This document shows, piece by piece, positions 1 through 12,800 of a DNA stretch of 64,000 nucleotides. The DNA is taken from the NCBI GenBank assembly GCA_013399875.1, contig VXAZ01000602.1, positions 1,492,835 through 1,556,834 on the forward strand. The letters run 5' to 3'. The stretch's first letter is position 1; each line of letters starts with the position of its first letter. Origin of the DNA: Gymnorhina tibicen (Eukaryota > Chordata > Aves > Passeriformes > Artamidae). The translations under genes were made by a program, and so were the position numbers. The notes beneath the pieces are model-generated. The model saw only the letters and a list, made by a program, of their open reading frames with translations, was not told the origin of the DNA and made no database searches.

Positions 1-3000
1 TCCAGTATGATTTTTTTTTTTAAGTCAAAAAGGCAAAGCTCATATTCTCTTAACAGCCTGAAACTCTTCCAGATTTTATTTCAGAGAGACTTAAGTCTGA
101 TGACAAAGCCATCTCGTCTAAATGATCTGTCAATAACAAGATAAGCTGTTCCCTTTTATTAGGGAATACAATGCAGTCAAATGGAAGATTTTCTGCACAA
201 CACAGAGAAACATGCTAACTGTGCTACTACCTGCCGAATATTTATGCCATCAGCAATAACTTCAGGCAAAGTTTTAAAACATCTGACTCCATATTTCTGG
301 ATAGTATTGCTGAGATTTTGTTAAATGCTTTTCTTTTACATTAAAATGTGGGCGCTATTTTTTAATGCATTTTTAGTGTGGCTTGGATTCTTTATCATAG
401 AAGTTGTCTTCATGAGAGAAACATTTCAAAGCTTGGAAACTGTAAATTACTAGAAATGACAGTGTAAATAACTAAAAATGTGAGAACATTTTGTTGAATG
501 AAAGATCTGAATGTCACAAAATTCTATGCAATCCATTTTTAAAGAGTCAGTGCCTCTCTGTTAAATGGATTTTTAGCCACTGTTCCATGGAGTATAAGCT
601 TAATATATCCAGTATATCCTATATAAGGGAACTGTAGCCTTTTCAAGAGGGTGAGCTCAGTAATTTGTCCTTTTTTATCTCTATGATGATCCTGCTTAAA
701 AGCAGATGACTGACTTTCCATTCTGTAGCTTCTACTGTGTGGGAGAAAATCCACTGTAATTAAATCTAATAAAATCCTCTAATTCCCAATATAAACAATT
801 CTCTGACATAGGCAATTCCCCTGAGTCCACATCACAGCCCAAGGAAAACAAAGAACATGAGCTGTTTCTTACTTCCTTCTAAATATTTGATCATTATGGA
901 GAAACTTCTGCCCTGATTACAGTAGCTGCAAGCCTTACTGAAAGTAATTATTTTTGAGACAGAATTTGGATTACTGATTTTTCTCTCACTTGTAATGTTG
1001 CTTTGAATAATGACTAAACTAGCATGTAATTCAGGCTGTGTAAACAACAAGACAACAGTTGTCTGAATTGTTCTACAACATGTAGAGTTGTATTTCTCAT
1101 TTTGTACTAGAAACAAAAGCACATAAATCCTGCTTGACAGGATTTGAGATTGAAAGTGTACTGGCAAAAGAAGAGCCATGTGCCTCATTAACGAAATGTA
1201 CCAAAACGGAGGAAACCTCTTAGCTTACAGCAATATTATTAATGAAGTACAGCAATATTATTAATAATTTGCAGTGATACAATACTAATTCCAAGGGCAT
1301 TTCAACTTCTATCCCCATTTAGGATTTGGATTAATGGAGTGTGTCGACAAAACCCCTTGTCCAACAGTGTATTGTGAACCAGAGAGAGCTTTGGGTATAT
1401 GCCCAGTCCTTTAGCTACCTGCAGGATCATGCTGCCTTCCTTGTATCTGGGAGCTCTGAGACTACGCCACCAGAGAGCACTGTGCTATTTCTGCATGTAT
1501 TCCTTACCTGTCTCTGCGTGTTTAAGGACCTATTTTATTCAGTCTTTTTTTTCTGTGGTACAGTACAACTCAAGTGGTTGTTGTGATTCTACTGGAATTC
1601 GCAAACATTTTGCGGTCATTGTCCTGTGCGCACACATTGTGCAGCCCTTCCTTAACCTGACTAACCTCATCTGGGACCTTCATCCCACTTATGGCCCAGA
1701 AATCCCTTTTAAGCTCAGACCCGGTTCTGGGGTCCTTGTGCGCAGTGTTGTAGAGGTGCTGGCCTGCACTCTTGTTTCCTGGGTGGACCTGAGACCTGTG
1801 CTGTGCTTGTCTGGGGCCAACCCCTCCTCAGAGCAGCCAGTCCTCTCTGCACCTTGACATTCCTTAACTGGCCCATGATCTGGAATACCTGCTACTGAAA
1901 ATAGACCGTGATATCTGACCAAACTATCTTGTTTCTGCTATTCCTGACATATTTACCATGAAAGCATAATGTATTTCACTTTTTAAAAAAATCATGTTAT
2001 TCTATATTGCAGTAGTCTAAAATCTGTGTCAGAAAAGGGGAGGCAATAAATGGCTTATTTAGTGGGAGAATATTTTGCTTAATGTCACCTAGTTTTCTCT
2101 GAAATTTCCTCTGACTTTCTGAATTTCTAGCCTTGTCATTGCGGACTGGATTCTTGTATTATAGTTAGAGTACTTTTGAACTGGAAACTAAATCCATCCT
2201 CCTTAATTACAATGCCATTTAAAAGCTAGAGTGATTTAAAATAATGGAAAACAGCAACCTTATCTCCAAACAGATCTCAAAAAGAGCTTTTTCATTTTTG
2301 TTGAAACATTCTTCAGATCAAAGTAGCACCTTAATATTTTTAAGTTTAGTCACAGAGCTGACTTATGGATACTTCTTAATAATTTAATAGGATATATAAT
2401 AAATGTTCTTTAGCCATTGCAGCAGAAAGGTTAGGAAAGTACTCATTAATTACTTTTGCAGCTTGTTATTATTAGCATAATTTTAAAGACATCTCACAGT
2501 AGCCCTGTCAGTAGCCTTATAGAGGTGTGTAATAAAGCCAACCACATAACTATCCTAACAGAATAAAAATCAAATACACGGCTGCAGGAAGTTCTAGACA
2601 AGGAGGAAAAACTCCTAAATTAAAAGTACTTCAGTGGAAGCTGTCCCCATGAATAAGCTGTTCAGCCCTGCTTACAGGAGGAAATGTTGAGGCACCAGAA
2701 CAGAATTCCAAACCAGTCTCCATGCAGGAGTTCTTTGGTGGTTTTCCACAGCTCCTGCTTTTCTTCCTATTTGTGTGGCACTGCTGAAACTGCTGCGAGA
2801 AATGGAATAGACTTTGATGGTGTGTATTTGAATAAGTAATGCACTGTGGTAGGTGTCAAATTAGCTCTGTTGTTATTAAAGCATTTGTTTTTTTGCTCTG
2901 TAATTATGGGCAAGCTATCTCACTTGGTTGTGCCTCTGTTGCTTCCCAACCTACTGACTTTATGGTCTCTGTGGGAAAAAGAAAAAAAAGAAACAACCAA

Positions 3001-3324
3001 AAAACTGCTTAAGCTGTCACCTAGTTTATCCTCTGGAGAACTGGGGATTCTTAGGTGACAGTGAAATACTTTAAGCTGTTTGTTTTGCTGACAGGCTGAC
3101 TTGCTATCTCTGATGCTGTTCTAATTTCACCTCAAAGACATCACGCTTCCCCTCACTTTGGCAGTATTTTTCCAAGCCACCTGGATGTATATAAATCTTA
3201 TGACCATCCTTGTGAGTCCCTGATCTTCCTTCCCAGGCTAATAGTCTAGTTGTGAGATTGAAACTTCTGTTATTGCTAATCCCCAAATTCTTTCAGCAAT
3301 ATTTTTAAAGGAGAAAACAAAAAA
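1..3324. other. Intergenic region downstream of MYOZ1
   Basis: AT-rich DNA lying beyond the MYOZ1 poly(A) signal. I find no convincing exon: the open frames are short, lack paired splice sites and resemble no protein I know. A GC-richer block at about 1400-1930 stands out from its surroundings but I cannot assign it. An 18-bp direct repeat occurs at 1226-1243 and 1248-1265. In mammals the next gene in this direction is USP54; no part of it is visible here. Confidence 0.6.
1226..1265. repeat. Two tandem copies of an 18-bp AT-rich unit
   Basis: TACAGCAATATTATTAAT occurs at 1226-1243 and again at 1248-1265, a 22-bp spacing. This is a small local duplication in intergenic DNA with no evident function. 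Confidence 0.85.
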
Positions 3325-3663
3325 GCTGTTTTTCATCTTGGTGTTTTATTTTTTGTTAATATATGACAAAACAGTTGTATTATCAATCAGACAGGCAACA
3401 TGTAGCATTGCTAAACAGAAAAACACTTCCTTAGTCTTGGCCTCTTATGTGCTGGTGATTAAAAAGCTCCTTTTCCTCAAACTGTGTCTGATATAGATTA
3501 ACAATTCAGTGAAGAGAAGTTTAGAACCTGCTAGGAACTTGTCTTGGCTATGGGCAAAAGAAAGGAAGGGCTGACAGAACTAGAGTTGAACTTTTCTGCT
3601 CCTTACTATCAACTTGCAAATAGAAAGGGCTGAGAAAAAAGGGAAGGTCTTGGCAGTGGGGAA
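3325..3663 (-). other. MYOZ1: MYOZ1 3' untranslated region
   Basis: This runs from the base after the TAA stop codon (3664-3666) to the expected cleavage site some 15-25 nt past the AATAAA signal. The 3' UTR is about 340 nt. The end is inferred from the signal position and is not seen directly. Confidence 0.65.
3345..3350 (-). terminator. MYOZ1: Poly(A) signal AATAAA of MYOZ1
   Basis: TTTATT on the plus strand reads AATAAA on the gene strand, 314 nt after the stop codon. It is followed within about 30 nt by a T-rich stretch (CTTTTTTGTTTTCTCC on the gene strand), a normal downstream element. It is the first canonical signal I see after the stop. Confidence 0.75.
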
Positions 3664-3895
3664 TTACAGCTCTTCTGTTTCACCACTCACTGGCACATTG
3701 ACCGCAGTCTGGTAGTCTGAGAAATCTCCTGAAGGCATCCAAGGTATTGGGGTTCTGTTGAAGGAGGGTCTTTTGCTGAAATTTTGATTATATATCATGA
3801 GAGATTCAGGGAGCAAAGGGCAGATATCAAACTGAGGCACTTTGAAGGTCATCCGTTTGGCTGCTTTTTCATAACCCCCATAAGGCATGGCAGTC
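3664..3895 (-). CDS. MYOZ1: MYOZ1 last coding exon
   Basis: The acceptor is CTATGCCAG with the first exon base at 3895. The exon completes a split Arg codon (residue 218) and encodes 219-294, ending in GETEEL and TAA at 3666-3664. It carries the conserved Tyr/Gly start (MPYGGYEKA) and the RPSFNRTPIPW segment. The family's calcineurin- and alpha-actinin-binding activity maps to the C-terminal part of the protein. Confidence 0.96.
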
Positions 3896-6800
3896 CTGGC
3901 ATAGGGGAATACATGGAGTCAGCAAACAGAGCATAGGTAAACAACAGGAGTTATAAAATAAATAGTCAAAGTTACCAAGATTCTAAATTTTGCTACTGTT
4001 GCAGTTGACTGGCCAACAAATCCTTCACAAGAACATAAATGTATCCATTGCCCATGTACTAAAATGATGTAAACACACACGTAAGCTGCTGTGCACTTCC
4101 TTCACCCTTGTTGCATCAATCTCCATCAAACCATACACCTTTCACACCTATTAGTACTCTGTACATGTAGCAGGCAGAGGCTGCATTATTGCAGAAGTAT
4201 GTGGGATGTGGGTTTGTCCTCGGTACTGATGTTCCAAGGCTATGGAGTTGCGTGGCAAAACTGTATAGAGAGGTTAACAAAAAATTGTTGCTGCCCTAGA
4301 AATATTTGTAAATCTTTCAGTTCATATCAGAAACAGCAGCAACATCCTGATTCATATATGAAGTGCTGTGAAATATATGGCTGCTGTTCATAAGTATTTT
4401 TCCTGACCTCTTGTACTTCAAAGGGTTGAAGTGAAAAACAGTGGCAAGCTAAATCTCCTGGTCAAATGGGGAAAGAAAGAAAGGGAAATAGGATTAAAGT
4501 CCTCTTATCCAACTGCATAGGTTCTCTGTACATAATCTGAACTAAAATCTCTAGCTCTTAATGTATTTTATCTTTTTAGTCTTCCAAACATTTCATCCAT
4601 AGGAGACTGTGCTAATCAAAATGACATGCAACTAAAACTTATTTACAGTGCACAAGATAGGAGGGCTGTGGTCAGTGTTATTGTGTTTTCTCTTGCTAAA
4701 TAAACTGCACTGAATATCTAAGAAGACTTACCGGTTAAAAGACTTGTAATGAGGGAAGTCAGGTTTGGGACTGTATGACAGTAAGTCCATGGTGAACTGA
4801 CTTTTGTCCTCAGGGCTGATGCCCATTGCTCGTTCCCAAGGGGAAATATAAGTTTTAAATATAGTGACTTTTTTGCCTCCTGACTTTCCATCTGTAAACA
4901 GAGGAAGGTAAAGCAATCTAGTTAAATGCCACTCTAACTGCGTTATGCTTCTGTATTCTGCTACTGAAGTTGAGGCACCAGTTTGTTTCCAGATTCTGTA
5001 CCTCCTACATCAATCCAAGCTTTTATGGTCAGATTTCTGTTTAAAAAAGACAATCATACACCACTTCTGCCCTTATCCACAAAAGCAGATGTACCATATC
5101 TAAGAGCCACTCATCCATGAATTTGCATTAAAGCATAGATTTGAAAGCTAATTTTTCATTCTTCTTTTTGGTTGCTCATACAGAAAGAACCAAAGTCCTT
5201 ACCTCATCATCTCTTCCACTAACATGGGGGAAGCTTTATACAAGGCAAGATGCTATCTAATTTCTTAATTTACTTTTCTTTTTTTTCTGTCAGATCATAG
5301 CAGACATGACATGGCATTTTCTTTGTGATTACATGAACAGACATAATCTTTTTCCCCTTCTGAACCAGGATGTTAGAGACAAGTCTGTCTCAAACATCTC
5401 AGGATGGCTAAAAGTAGTTTGCAAATATTATGTGGTATCTCACTGGAAGTTAGAATCCTATCAGTGACTATAGAGCTGCACTTTGTTGTAAAGTCAGATA
5501 CTTGATTTCTAGAAATGTTAGATTAGCTTCTAGCTGCTCCATTAAGGAAATGAGTTTAGACAAGGGATTTCATTCTGTGTTTCCCTTCCCTTCCCTTCCC
5601 TTCCCTTCCCTTCCCTTCCCCCAGCTGTGTATAATACCACCTTCCTAGTAAGAGCATTACATTTTGTATTGATATGTAGCACACTTTTAATATTTTCATC
5701 CTTCATAAACCTTCAAACTCCTGAGCAATGACTTCTGCTTAGTTTGATTAGGGCAGATGAGAATAATAGGTTAATGGAGACAGACATTCTGGTGCTTTCC
5801 TGATGCTACATTTTATGTAGAAAACAAATCCTTATGAAGTAAGTGGCAAAGAATGAATGCTATTATCTGAATCTTTCTTCTTTATCACACCTTCTTTCTT
5901 TGTCTTGATTATTTCAAGCTATGCCAAGTCCTGGGGTTTCCTGCTTTCAGAGAATTGCAAACATTTACAAGAATCTCATCTTCATTAAAAAATAAAAACA
6001 ACTACTCCCCTCTTTCTTTGTGAAGTATTTAAACTAAACAGTTTACAAGCAGATTGATTGCTAGGGTTGAAACATAAAAGCAGCTGGGCTCTGTCTCTGC
6101 AGTGAAAGCTACAGGATGATATTAATCCTCCTTCTCCCTGCACACAGGATAACAATGAAGAAAAATCTCCTATAAGAAGACTATGAGAGTCTATACAGAT
6201 TGCTTTTTCATAGCAAATGTAAAAGCTGATTTTGATATAAAATGCACATTATTCCAGAATGTAAACGAAAAACCTTGGATTTTACAAGTCATTCATTTGG
6301 TCACTCAAGGCAGTTATTCCTGGTTCCCAAGCAAATTTGACTTTTGTTGAAAAACCTATAGGGACTGTTACAGTTATGATTTCATCTGCCAATTCTTGTA
6401 CAAGGTATTTGTTTCTAGAGATTTCTGGCTGAATTAAAGGGATGATAAAATAAGGCAAAGACTAAATTGAATTAAAACTACTTTTATTCATAAAGATATT
6501 GCCTCAGTGGCCCAGTGGTGGTTACCAGATAACTTTTAGAAATATTGCTGTTCCTTTCTGAAGATTATCCAAAAAGTGCTCTTTGTTTAGGTAGAAGCTT
6601 TGATTTTAAATCAGGGCTCAGATACTAAAGTCTGATACTGAGATCAGACTACTGATCTAAAGAGTTAATACTACTCTCTCCTGTTGTGGTCAGTGTGAAA
6701 CCCTTGAAAGGAAGGAGTGCCACGCTGGCATGGCATAGCTGTACTGCCCTGCTGCTGTGTCAGCCTTAGGAGCTCAGCATGTAAGTTTCCTATAATTTCT

Positions 6801-9800
6801 TTGGTCCAGTCAAGGAGAGTATTTCTGCCTCCTGCCTGTGGTTGAGCAACGTAGAAGACACAAACAAAACCATCAAGCTAAAAGCAGTTCAACTCTTCTA
6901 GACTTTACACTGGAACTTTGTTTGGAAGAATCCAGGTGTTAGATTAATTTGCTTGTCTTTAAGAGTGAGCTTGGCATGTGGTGTGATAGCTTTAGCTATT
7001 TCTTGTTCTTTCAGAGAGATACTTGCCTTTGTCAGTACCATCACCTCCTTCTCCACCACTTCCAGATGATTTCCCTGCATGCTCCCCTTCGCTGTCTCTA
7101 GCACCTCCTCTGCTTCCAGGCCTGGGAGGGACACCGGGATGCTGCTGCGTGCTAGAGCCATGCTGCCCAGCGGTCATTCCTCCTACCATCCGCCCGTGGG
7201 CATAGCCACGAGCATCTTCCCCGTAATGCCCTCCTGGTGGGATGAACTTCTGAAAGTGATCCTAGGGCAGGAGAAAAGAGCGTATGAATCCCTGTTACAG
7301 AACATGGTCTATTCATGTTTGCAGGGCTGGATCCCAGAACGTGAACCCCTGAGTCTCTGTGATCTGACCAGTTCTGTGTCTCTGTTACAAAGCCAGTGGC
7401 AGAACTTCACGTGAGTTATTCTCTCTGTTCAGTATAGGAGCAGTTGTGGAACAGCAGAAGTGGCAATGGCAGCACACATGCCTCATAGTCATTTTATAGG
7501 ATCAGGGTGTTGATGTCCCCAACAATGCTGCATGTGAAATAGAGGAGGAGGAGAAAGGAAATCTAGCTTTTGCCAGAGCAGGTAAAAGTCCAAACCCAGA
7601 TAGCATTGACTAACCTGTGGGAAAGCAAGCTGGGCAAGAAAAAGGAAGTGTTTTCATGTTAAGATAACCCCAGCTTGATTACAGTGTGGGAATTAAGTGT
7701 TACAGGCCACCAGAACAGCAGGGTATTTGTGACAACATAAAAGCCAGGGAGATGTCTGCCTTTTTGCCTGTTTTCTGTATATATTAAGGTCTGCATGGGG
7801 AGGACTATTTATATGTTGAGAAAGACTGAAGAGATAGCAGTCTGGGAAAACAGAAAATACTTCCTGGAGACCACAAGGGGGAAATGACAAAAAGGAAGAA
7901 TTTTGTTTGTAGCAGTATGCGAATTAGCAAACCAAATCTGACCAGCAACAAGGTAAGAAAGAAAGAAAGTTGTATCCATCAGTAAAATTAAACGGGTCTT
8001 ATTTTACAGACCATCCACTCTCCCTTGTCCAGGCTAGAAGACGTAATCTCTGCAGTACATAGTAAAAGAGCAAACAATTCATGCAGGATTTCTAGACCTT
8101 GTGGTGTACATTGTGGCACAATATCCTGTCTTTGCACACAGAAACTTTAATAAATGCTTGTGTGGAATAGAAACTGATATAGTATGCTCAGAAAAATGCT
8201 TCATGTATTGGTCATAACTGACATCAGAACTTCACTCTTATCGGACATAAAAAGGTATCTCTTGTGTAGTACAGCCCACACAGCTACATAGTACAAATAC
8301 TCTGGGTTACATATCCCATATGGTCTTTCGTGTTGGACTAGGAGATTGGCTATTAGATACACAAAGATGCAATAAATACAAGTGAATGACGTTGAACGAA
8401 TCTGTGGTTCCTCATGCTGCAATTCTACTTGTATAAATTAATTTCAGGCAGCCTCAGAGCTGGCTCTCAAAGGGTTAAGGCTTTCTCAGGGCTCTTACAC
8501 CTAGCACAGTTCAGCAAAAAGAAGCTTTCCAGGCTGTAAACAGGCTTCCAAGGCCAGCTGTTCAGTCAGCTAAAAATAGTCGAGAAGTGAAAACCCCACA
8601 AGGCTCAAGGCAGAATTAGCTAACCCTCTGCTCCCTGTGTCTCCCACAACAGTGTCCAGGGTTTCACAGCAGGTCACCAGGCTGCAGCCCAGGCAGGCAG
8701 CCAGCTGCAGGCTGAAGTGGCAGAGCTGGTGCCCCCAGGGCCTTTAGGGACTGTCTGTCCTTCTCCTAGCTGCAGGGAATTCCCTTTTTAGGAACAGAGG
8801 AGATAATGTTCCCCTGAATGTCAGGAAGCACTGAGAGGGGAGAGGATTGTGGGCATTAAGTTGTACACAGGAGTTAGCAGGGCAATCTGCTCAATTATGT
8901 GTGGCAGCTATGTAGCTGTAAAAAGGCAAACTGAAAAAAGGGTATTTTGAGGGTTAAGGATCAGAATGAGGTTATTTTCAAAATGTTAATATACATGCAA
9001 GGGTAATGCTTCTATGGATTTGTTCACTACTTTGAAAACAGAATCTGTTATCTGTTTTCCTTCAAGTTTCACCCATGCTGTGTGCCCTTTCTGAGAATTA
9101 AATGCTTATTTCTCTTTTCCTGTGGTTGCTTACATGCCTCTCCTGCAACAGAAAGAAAAGTCACAAAGCATCAGCATAACATGAGCTGCAGTAAATTGGG
9201 CTGTTTTGATTCTGCTCACAGCACTATTTGATGTGACCAGGAAGGGGCATCATTGTCATCTGGTGTTATTTTAAATTGCAGTATTATCACTAAGTAGGAA
9301 TGAAGTTTCTCTGAAACAGATGGTCTGTATCAGGAAAGCCGCTCCTAAATCTTATTTAGCTGCAAATTAAATTAGTTTGATTTGCCTTAGGCTAGTTCAT
9401 GATTCTTCATGGGCCTGCTGAGAAAACATCTGATCTGCTAACAGTAGGCAACTCTGTTCAGATAGGAAAGATGTTTTCCATGCAAAACCCCAGTCTACTC
9501 ATCTGGTAGAACAAAAATATAATTCTCTTTAGTTTTGGCCACCACAATTGTTTGTCTTATCTCAAATTAACATGAGGCAAAGGGTAATTAATATTTTTGA
9601 AAGATTTTCCAAGACAGCGGAGCTCAGGAATAACAGCCTCAAGCAGGAGTCTCGACATAGTCAAAGCTGAGTAGGTACAGCTTTGTCTCCAGTACTTAGA
9701 GCACACCTCTGGTCAGAGTGTTAGAGCAGAGTTTTGGAGTTTTGGAGCTCACACTTGAGGAGAATGCATGTCTTGGGCCACTGCTAACAGCATGTGAAGC

Positions 9801-12800
9801 TTTTACATATATTCATATTCACATCATAAAACCAGCCTCTCAGTTAGTATTGACCCTGTTGGTGGGAGTTCCAGGAGAGAAGTCAAGGAATGTCAATTTG
9901 ATGACTCAATTGAGATGGCTGACAACCTTCACCTGTTGGGTCTGGGGACAGATCACATGCGTTGCTGGAAGTAGTGGGTATTATCAGTCCCTGGGCATCC
10001 CTAAATCCATTCTAATAAGAGAACACTTGTTGCAAGTTCATGTGATGTGTCCCCTGGGCTGGCTAAACAAATTGGGCTCATGTCTTTGAAGTCCTTAGTG
10101 CTAGAAAGTGCCTGGTCCTGGAGGCTGAGTGCTCAGATGGACAAATTCTGAATTCTCTAGAGCATGTGCCTAATAAAAACTAGATAATGAAAGATGATCC
10201 AACTAATGGAGCTGAGATCTCTATGTATTTCAAGGCCCTGACGTCACTGCAGGCAGTCCCCAGGAGAGACACTGTGTGCTCCCCTTCAGCTCCTTGCTGT
10301 GCCCTGAAGAAAATGATTGAGGCCACCAAATGTGTTTCTATTTCCACCTCACTGATAAAGAGCTCCCCGAATGTTTGATGCCTATGTAGTTACTAACACT
10401 TCTGAAGTTACTGGACTGCATCGTCTCCGTGGCAGCCACTCAAATGCTCCTTAATGGTGGGATGGGAGATTTAAAATTCAGACACTTGGAGAGTCTCATA
10501 GACTGCCTGCTGTTTTTATCAAAGCGTGGGCCTTGGTTCTTCATTTGGAATTGCATGGCCCTAAACCTATGATTCACATTTTAAAAAAGGATGAAAATAA
10601 GAAGCTGTTGAAGCATCTTACACTATTTTTTTTTAAACTTGCTACCCCAAGAGACACAGCAGGTTGAGCTCCTGCTTTCTATTTCCAGGTCCATTTCTGA
10701 CTGGCTGTTTAATCTTAGGCAAAATATTTTTTGCCTCTCTGCCTGAATTTACCCATCTAAATAACAGGAATTTTAATCTAATGCTACCCAAAATTAGATA
10801 TATCTTATTCGTATATTTTATATCATCTTTGCCACATTCTCTTCATGGATGAAAGAAATTGTGTTTCAGAATTTTGGTCCAGAGTTTTCTCACAGTGCTC
10901 CAACAAATTGCTGTGGAAAACAAAAGGCTCTTTTTTCCTGTTACTCTGCTTTTTCCACACCAGTCACTTCTTGAATAAGAATGCATTGGACTTCACATTC
11001 GCTCTTATACAGCTTTGGGTATGGTGGGACTCTAGGTCTTCTGCACCAATCCAGCTCCAGTGCAGCAAGGCTCATTTTGTTAGAGAAGTTACAGTCTCAC
11101 CTGGCTCACTCCATTTAGGTCATAACCTAAGACTTGTATCTTAGCCTGCAATTATCCTGTAACGTTTGTTCAAGAGGTTTAACATTCCATGCAGAACAGA
11201 GCTCCTAGGCAGAATTATTCCCCTAACATTTTCCCTTTAACCCTACCTCTACTGATCTTGATTGGCATTTGTCTAAGTACATTAAGGGATATACAGAGTC
11301 ATCAGTGCACGCTCGTGTAATAAACCAAGTAGCTGCATGATAACATCTTTGTTTCTCAGTAGTTGTTTTCCTTCAGACACTGTATCATGCCTGGCTATTT
11401 ATCATGTAAGACCTCTGAGGCAGGTTGGTTGTGTACTGCTGTCTGCTGAGAAGCATCACTTTTGGTTTGTAACATAATTACTTCCATTTTCTTCCTGCTA
11501 CTTCTGCCTGCCCCTCTGAGTTCTTGTCCAGCGCCAAAAAGAGTACGGAGTAACTCCTGCCATTATCCAGAAGAACAGTAATCCAATTCTTTAACCCCTT
11601 TTGACTTCTTAGTTTCACAGTTGGTGTCAGCTTAAGAGAAGAGACCTCTTGACCTGAAGCCCAGCAGAAATTGCCAACACATGTTCAGCTTGTTTTCATA
11701 CAAGCTTTGCCATGATTGGAAGCTGCATTCATTTTAACTTGTGGATGAGTCTAAGAAAGCACCAAGGTGAGGATTTTGATTGTGGGTCTGTGTGGTTTTT
11801 GAGGTACTACTGCTCGTAATTAGACAGCTCGTGCTGTCTATTTAGATACTGGTTATTTTCCCTTCCTCATTGTTTTAATTTAAGATCTGATGATAAAACA
11901 TAAAAAGGAGGGGGGAAAAAGGAAGGTCTCCTACATGTAACCTAAATCAAGCCACAGGTTTTGACTAGCAGAAGGACTATATTTAAGGATTCTTACTGGA
12001 AGAAAGACAGCGTGATGGCAACATCCAAGAAACGTAACTATAGCTTTGTTTTCAGTTTCCCTTAATGCTTGGCAGCAAGGTGTTAGAAAGTTTCCACTTG
12101 ATGACAACAAGAAGGTCTTATACTGAGGTTCAAAAGCAGAGGTGGGATCTCAAAAGGAGTTAGGGCAATAATGAGGTTGGAGGGCTAAGAAGTACTGTTT
12201 CACATGATTTTAATGTGTTTGAGGCCAAACAAATTTAGCATTGTGATTGAAAGGTCTGTGAACTCTGATGTGTTAATTGCTGAACAGTGAAGAAGGATTT
12301 AGGAGACCCAAAGACAAGATTGAGACCCTGTCTGTGATTTTGGGTGACTCATTGATCTACCCCACAGTTCAGTTTCACTTTAAAAAATAAACATAGTGAT
12401 TTCCCTCATTCTCTAGTTGGCCGGATGATACAGTAATAGAGCACATAGCAAGATAGGATTTCATCGTGGTCTTTAGTCAGTAATAAATTATATCTTGCAG
12501 CTCCACAGAGAAGTTGAAAATATCCTCTGAGACACGGAGAGAATCACAGTTCCTGTGGGTGGTACAGCCTGGGGTGAGGAGAAGAAATCCTACATCTGAT
12601 TTACTAGACAGAGTTCAGAAGAGCCCAGCTTTTCCAGCACAGCACCAAACAAGGAGGATGTTGCCCAAAATATCCCTGTTTGGCAGGACATTGGTGTCAA
12701 ACTCACCCCTCCCTAAAACCTTCCCCTTGTACTGTGTATTTGCAAGCAAAGAGAATCACAGTATTGAAAACAGCTCCACAGTAGGAAGTGCATTTCATTT

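Noticed and set aside
9718..10089. A 123-codon plus-strand frame in the long MYOZ1 intron
   Set aside because: No similarity to a known protein, no good start context and no nearby splice partners.
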